Source of the DNA: Tharpella sp964457755
Lineage (GTDB): Bacteria; Desulfobacterota; Anaeroferrophillalia; Anaeroferrophillales; Tharpellaceae
Length of the DNA: 17,684 nt
Assembly (NCBI GenBank): GCA_964457755.1
Contig: CAYWGC010000057.1
Coordinates: 1-17,684 of the forward strand
Direction of reading: 5' to 3'
Below the pieces are notes generated by a model. It was given only the letters and a program-made list of their open reading frames with translations, was not told the DNA's origin and did not search any database. Shown piece by piece: positions 14,028 to 17,684 of this stretch (within the stretch, counting starts at the first letter, position 1; the number at the start of each line of letters is the position of its first letter). A program made the translations under genes and the position numbers.

Positions 14028-14138
14028 TTGTCCCCCGTCGAAGTGAGCTAAGCCATGTTCGCCGCTGTTTGTTGTTTGTAGAAGTTTTGCTGGGGTCGTG
14101 AATAACCATAAGTTCATTTAAAAAAACAGGAGTAATTC

Positions 14139-14951
14139 ATGAGTAAAGATCCTTTTAATATGAAAGACAAGGTGGCTCTGGTGACCGGTGGGGCAACCGG
14201 AATCGGCGCGAGTATCGTTGATTGCCTGGCGCAGGCAGGGGCCACGGTTGTTATAACCGATATAAATGCAGCAGCAGGGCAAGCTAAGGCCACAGAGTTA
14301 AAAGAAAAGAACTTGCCGGTGGCATTCATTAAGCATGATGTTGCCAGTGAAGCCCAATGGAAAGCCACAATAGATACGGTTGTCGCTAACCACGGCGGCC
14401 TGGATGTGTTGGTCAATAACGCTGGCATTCTGATCGGCGGGCTGCTTACCGATATCTCCCTTGAAGACTTTCGTCGGATCTTTTCTGTTAATGTTGAAGG
14501 TCTCTTTTTGGGGGTGAAGTATGCAGCAATAGCGATGCGTCCTGGCGGCAGCAGTGGTCGCGGCGGGTCGATTGTCAATCTTTCGTCGGTTGCCGGTATT
14601 ATCGGGACTCCGGGCGAGTCGGTTTACGGTTCGTCAAAAGGTGCGGTACGTTCCCTGACCAAGCACGCGGCGGTGGAGTTTGCCGCACTCGGCTATGGCA
14701 TACGGGTTAATTCAGTTCATCCTGGTCTGACTGCGACGCCTATGGCGGAACAATTGTTTGATACGTGGGCCAGTGAAAAACTTTTTGGTTCAGATGAAGC
14801 AGTCCAGCAATTAACCCAGCTTCTAATTCCGATGAAACGTTTGGGAGAACCATCGGAGATTGCTCAGGTTGTTCGCTTTCTGGCCTCCGATGTTTCGGCT
14901 TATGTTACCGGGTCTGAATATGTTGTTGATGGCGGTCTTACTGCTATGTGA
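14139..14951 (+). CDS. SDR family NAD(P)-dependent oxidoreductase (hydroxyacyl-CoA dehydrogenase-like)
   Basis: A 270-residue classical short-chain dehydrogenase/reductase. The cofactor loop TGGATGIG is at residues 16-23, NNAG at 93-96, the catalytic serine is Ser150 (NLSS), and the pair Tyr163/Lys167 is in YGSSK. HPGLTATPM and the end VTGSEYVVDGG are also standard. ITDINAA after the second strand has an aspartate at the position that usually favours NAD over NADP. In this operon the natural role is oxidation of a 3-hydroxyacyl-CoA to the 3-oxo substrate of the thiolase, by analogy with type 10 hydroxyacyl-CoA dehydrogenases; the sequence alone does not fix the substrate. AACAGGAG precedes the ATG at 14139. 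The downstream fusion gene starts 65 bp after its stop. Confidence 0.93.
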   Translation: MSKDPFNMKDKVALVTGGATGIGASIVDCLAQAGATVVITDINAAAGQAKATELKEKNLPVAFIKHDVASEAQWKATIDTVVANHGGLDVLVNNAGILIGGLLTDISLEDFRRIFSVNVEGLFLGVKYAAIAMRPGGSSGRGGSIVNLSSVAGIIGTPGESVYGSSKGAVRSLTKHAAVEFAALGYGIRVNSVHPGLTATPMAEQLFDTWASEKLFGSDEAVQQLTQLLIPMKRLGEPSEIAQVVRFLASDVSAYVTGSEYVVDGGLTAM

Positions 14952-15016
14952 AGGTGCTTATAAGGCTCAGTAAGATTTATCCTAAAGTTTTATTTTCTAG
15001 CGTTATGGAGAAAAAA

Positions 15017-17476
15017 ATGTTCGATTTATTAAGTAGGTATTCGCAATTAAGTGATCCGTTGGTCAGCGGGGCTCCTTACAGTATAATTGTTGATGAGGAT
15101 AAATGTATCGGTTGTGGCCTTTGTGTCAAACAGTGTGCAACCGCAACAATCGCTCTTGTGAAAAGGGAGTATTCGACTAAGCAGGCGGCTGCTTGTCAGT
15201 ATGGTTGTCCGACCGGGGTTGATATTAGAAAATATATGGGTCTGTTGGCAGATGGCGGCAGCTTTGAAGATGCCTGGAAAATCATTACCGAAGTAAACCC
15301 GATTCCTGCGGTAACCGGTCGGGTTTGTCCTCACAATTGTGAATCAGGATGTAATCGCAGTGCGGTTGATAGTTCCCTCAATATCTCCGGTGTTGAACGA
15401 TCTATCGGTGATTACGCACTGGAAAACAGTCTTGCTTTCGAGAAGTCACAAACACCCAAAAAAGAGAAAGTGGCGATCATCGGATCCGGTCCCGCCGGAA
15501 TTTCTTGTGCCTATCAGTTGGCACTAAACGGCTATCCTGTGACCATTTATGAGGCTAAGGATAGAGCCGGGGGTAAACTTTGGGATGCAATTCCCGCCTA
15601 TCGTCTGCCTAAAGATATTGTTAGTCGAGAGCTTCAGCGGATCTTTGATCTTGGTATTGAGGTAAAATATAACTGCGCCCTGGGAAGAGACATCACCCTT
15701 GAAAAGTTGCAAGCTGATTTTCAGGCGGTCTACGTGGCGGTTGGCGCCCAGCTGGATGCAGGCCTGGGAGTTCCCGGCGAGGATGCCGAAAACGTTATTC
15801 AGGGCTTGGATTTTCTTAATCAGATTGCCGTCGAAAAATCTCTTGTTCTAGGTCAAAAAGTGGTTGTGTTCGGTGGTGGTAACACGGCTGTCGATGCAGC
15901 TCGTAGTGCTCGCAGAATGGGCAGTGAAGTAACCCTTCTCTATCGCCGTAGTGAAAATGAAATGCCGGCCTATGCCCATGAAGTTGAAGAGGCTCAGGCT
16001 GAGGGTGTGGAGATTGAATTTCTTGCAGCCCCGGTAAAAATCAATAAAGACTCCGGGGGCAAAGCCCTGTCAGTTACCTGCAGCAACATGGAATTAGTCG
16101 AAGATGCTGATTCAGACCGTCTCCGGCCGGTGCCGGTTGCCGGTAGTGAATTTGAAGTCGCTGCCGATACGATAATAGCGGCTACCGGGTTGCGAGTGGA
16201 TAGTAAAGGGGTTGAAGCTCTTACCGAGGGGGTGGGTTGGATAAAGATCGGTGACCATGGTCAGACCAGCCAGAACGCAGTATTTGCCGGTGGCGATGTC
16301 TGTATTTCCTCAGGAACCGTGACCGAGGCGCTCGCTATGGGCCGGAGGTCGGCTGCAGCCATTGACGCCTATTTGCAGACGGGCGAGTTGACAGTCGTTA
16401 ATAAAACCGAGATATCTTATCGCGGTATGCCCTTTCCGGAGTTTGAGAAATTACCAAGAAATAATGGTTCTTCGCTCTCTGTTGAAGAACGTTTTGCGCA
16501 AAAAGATATAGAGGTTGCACTGGCTTTGGCTAAGGTAGAGGTCGATGCCGAGAGTCGGCGTTGTCTTGATTGTGGTAGCCAGAAGTCGGAATTTGTTACT
16601 GTGGGGGACTACTTTCCGAAAATCTGTGTTGCCTGTCGTAACTGTGAAGTTATCTGCCCGACCGGGGCTTTGGAGATGCCTCATTTTTACCAGGTGGAGA
16701 AAGGTATATGGAAAACCCATTTCGAATATCCCGATGCCCAGCAAAATGGTTATCCCAATCCCTTTATGGAGAAGAAGACGCCGGAATTTAGTGATGTTGA
16801 GGAGCAGCTGACGGAGACCGAAAAGGTTATTTTTAAGCGTCGTTCAGTCAGGCTGTATACCGAAGAGCAGGTGCCTCGGGAAATCGTCCACAGAATCATT
16901 GAGGCTGGTCGTTTTGCCCCCTCTGCCGGCAATTGTCAGCCTTGGCAGTTTCTGGTGCTCAGGGATCCTGAATTGATGGCCGAGATTAACGAGGCTGCAC
17001 TTACTTGGACAACCAAGATAACCCAGCTCTATCAGGGGAGAAATTTTTGGCGACAGGTTTTGAAGAAAGGTTTGGCAGTCTTGCGGCCCAAGGCTATCGA
17101 TCAACGCCCCATGGTAGCTATGCATGCTTTGACCAACCCGAAGTTCCAGGGAAAACCACCGGATGTTTTCTTTGGTGCTAAAACATGTATCCTGGTTCTG
17201 CAAAACTCTATGGGGATCTCCAATCCAGATTTTGGGGCTGGTATTTGCGCCCAGAACATGGTGCTTGCCGCCCACTCTATGGGACTTGGAACTTGCTATG
17301 TCGGCTTTGTTTCAACCGGGATAAATATGGACAAGGAGTTTGGGAAATTCAAAAAACGCCTTGGCATTGAATGGCCCTTTAATTGCGTCGCCACAGCCAT
17401 TACCGTTGGCTATCCGCAGGTGCAAATGGATGGGGTGACTAAGCGTGAATTTCCGAAGGTAGAGTGGTTGGAGTAA
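15017..17476 (+). CDS. Fusion redox enzyme: Fe-S / GltD-NfnB-like FAD-NAD(P)H module / ferredoxin / nitroreductase
   Basis: An 819-residue soluble protein with four modules. Residues 30-40 give a ferredoxin-like C-x2-C-x2-C-x3-C. Cys60, Cys64, Cys104, Cys108 and Cys112 belong to the Fer4_20-type region of the glutamate-synthase small-subunit family. Residues 150-490 hold the FAD site GSGPAG (156-161) and NAD(P)H site GGGNTA (286-291), ending in FAGGDV. Residues 516-547 form a second cysteine cluster (C-x2-C, then C-x2-C-x2-C-x3-C-P). From about 604 to the end lies a nitroreductase-fold FMN domain (RRSVR at 608-612, APSAGNCQPWQF, GAGICAQNMVLAA). The expected flow is NAD(P)H to FAD to Fe-S to FMN or the reverse. 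ATG 15017 is chosen because GGAG is six bases upstream; a GTG at 14948 and an ATG at 15005 in frame lack such a site. The reaction is unknown. Confidence 0.9.
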   Translation: MFDLLSRYSQLSDPLVSGAPYSIIVDEDKCIGCGLCVKQCATATIALVKREYSTKQAAACQYGCPTGVDIRKYMGLLADGGSFEDAWKIITEVNPIPAVTGRVCPHNCESGCNRSAVDSSLNISGVERSIGDYALENSLAFEKSQTPKKEKVAIIGSGPAGISCAYQLALNGYPVTIYEAKDRAGGKLWDAIPAYRLPKDIVSRELQRIFDLGIEVKYNCALGRDITLEKLQADFQAVYVAVGAQLDAGLGVPGEDAENVIQGLDFLNQIAVEKSLVLGQKVVVFGGGNTAVDAARSARRMGSEVTLLYRRSENEMPAYAHEVEEAQAEGVEIEFLAAPVKINKDSGGKALSVTCSNMELVEDADSDRLRPVPVAGSEFEVAADTIIAATGLRVDSKGVEALTEGVGWIKIGDHGQTSQNAVFAGGDVCISSGTVTEALAMGRRSAAAIDAYLQTGELTVVNKTEISYRGMPFPEFEKLPRNNGSSLSVEERFAQKDIEVALALAKVEVDAESRRCLDCGSQKSEFVTVGDYFPKICVACRNCEVICPTGALEMPHFYQVEKGIWKTHFEYPDAQQNGYPNPFMEKKTPEFSDVEEQLTETEKVIFKRRSVRLYTEEQVPREIVHRIIEAGRFAPSAGNCQPWQFLVLRDPELMAEINEAALTWTTKITQLYQGRNFWRQVLKKGLAVLRPKAIDQRPMVAMHALTNPKFQGKPPDVFFGAKTCILVLQNSMGISNPDFGAGICAQNMVLAAHSMGLGTCYVGFVSTGINMDKEFGKFKKRLGIEWPFNCVATAITVGYPQVQMDGVTKREFPKVEWLE

Positions 17477-17510
17477 GCAGATTGTGAAATACCTTTAGAT
17501 CGGTGGTATC

Positions 17511-17555
17511 AATGAGCCAAATTCTGGGGGCAGGCTTCTCAGAGTTTGGCTCATT
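17511..17555 (+). terminator. Probable hairpin terminator after the fusion gene
   Basis: AATGAGCCAAATTCTG (17511-17526) pairs with 17540-17555 over 16 bp, with one G-T wobble and a 13-base loop. TTGGGTTTT follows, a modest T-rich tail. It lies 34 bp after the fusion gene and 63 bp before the next start codon, so it may reduce read-through into the acyl-CoA dehydrogenase gene. Because the tail is interrupted by GGG the strength is uncertain. Confidence 0.6.
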
Positions 17556-17618
17556 TGGGTTTTGCGGTTGTGGTCATATAAGCAAGTAGTTAACTGAACG
17601 ATAAAAAAGGAGATTTAA

Positions 17619-17684
17619 ATGAATTATAGTTTGACTGAAGAGATGAAACTTTTACAGGATATGACGTATAAGTTTGCCAAGATA
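17619..17684 (+). CDS. Acyl-CoA dehydrogenase, N-terminal fragment (runs off window)
   Basis: Twenty-two codons are visible from the ATG to the window end: MNYSLTEEMKLL followed by QDMTYKFAKI. This is the characteristic opening of acyl-CoA dehydrogenases (a short beta-start, then LTEE, then a helix ending in FA). AAAAAAGGAG lies eight bases upstream. It would supply the alpha-beta dehydrogenation step missing from the operon, with the ligase, SDR and thiolase providing the others. Only the first helix can be seen, so the subfamily and the electron acceptor cannot be judged. Confidence 0.75.
   Translation, partial: MNYSLTEEMKLLQDMTYKFAKI

Noticed and set aside
14948..15016. Upstream GTG (14948) and ATG (15005) starts for the fusion protein
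   Set aside because: Neither has a ribosome-binding site, the added residues do not resemble the family, and GGAG sits six bases before the ATG at 15017.
1..17684. CRISPR array, tRNA/rRNA genes, transposase or integrase genes
   Set aside because: No regularly spaced repeats, no tRNA-like or rRNA-like segments and no recombinase motifs were seen; the rearrangement scars have no mobile-element gene beside them.

Overview
The window looks like part of the chromosome of an anaerobic, CoA-ester-degrading bacterium. It holds two acyl-CoA ligases, an SCP2-type thiolase, an SDR dehydrogenase, the start of an acyl-CoA dehydrogenase plus a scar of another, several Fe-S/flavin redox proteins, and a sigma-54 activator, and no oxygenase. 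Moderate GC, many ferredoxin-type cysteine clusters and a large sigma-54 enhancer-binding protein fit Desulfobacterota best. A strictly anaerobic clostridial relative cannot be excluded. This taxonomic guess is inference only.

Left part (1-4589, + strand): the 3' end of an acyl-CoA synthetase gene; a scar of an acyl-CoA dehydrogenase gene; a C_GCAxxG_C_C redox protein; an Isf-like iron-sulfur flavoprotein; a short scar that repeats part of the acyl-CoA synthetase gene almost base for base; an MBL-fold hydrolase; and a CxxC carboxymuconolactone-decarboxylase-family protein.

Middle (4590-7615): a perfect 20-bp inverted repeat, then a 250-bp 5'-truncated copy of the 3' end of the downstream sigma-54 regulator gene, then a DUF3237 gene and an Old-Yellow-Enzyme/2-enoate-reductase-type Fe-S flavoenzyme. 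The DUF3237 and OYE genes are bracketed by direct repeats of the regulator 3' end, so they look like a 2.98-kb insertion or duplication product.

Right part (7616-17684): a minus-strand 1040-aa sigma-54 activator (N-terminal wHTH/TPR-like region, GAF-like region, AAA+ and Fis HTH) is divergent from an operon led by a strong -24/-12 promoter. The operon is CoA ligase, thiolase, SDR and an 819-aa fusion, and an acyl-CoA dehydrogenase starts at the window edge behind a probable terminator. Together these would activate an acid to its CoA ester, dehydrogenate it, oxidise the hydroxyacyl-CoA and cleave thiolytically. The fusion protein (two Fe-S regions, a GltD/NfnB-like FAD-NAD(P)H module and a C-terminal nitroreductase domain) would move the electrons. 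The substrate cannot be read from the sequence.

The most notable points are the four-module fusion flavoenzyme, the regulator/sigma-54 promoter pair, and three scars showing that the locus was recently rebuilt by gain and loss of redox genes.
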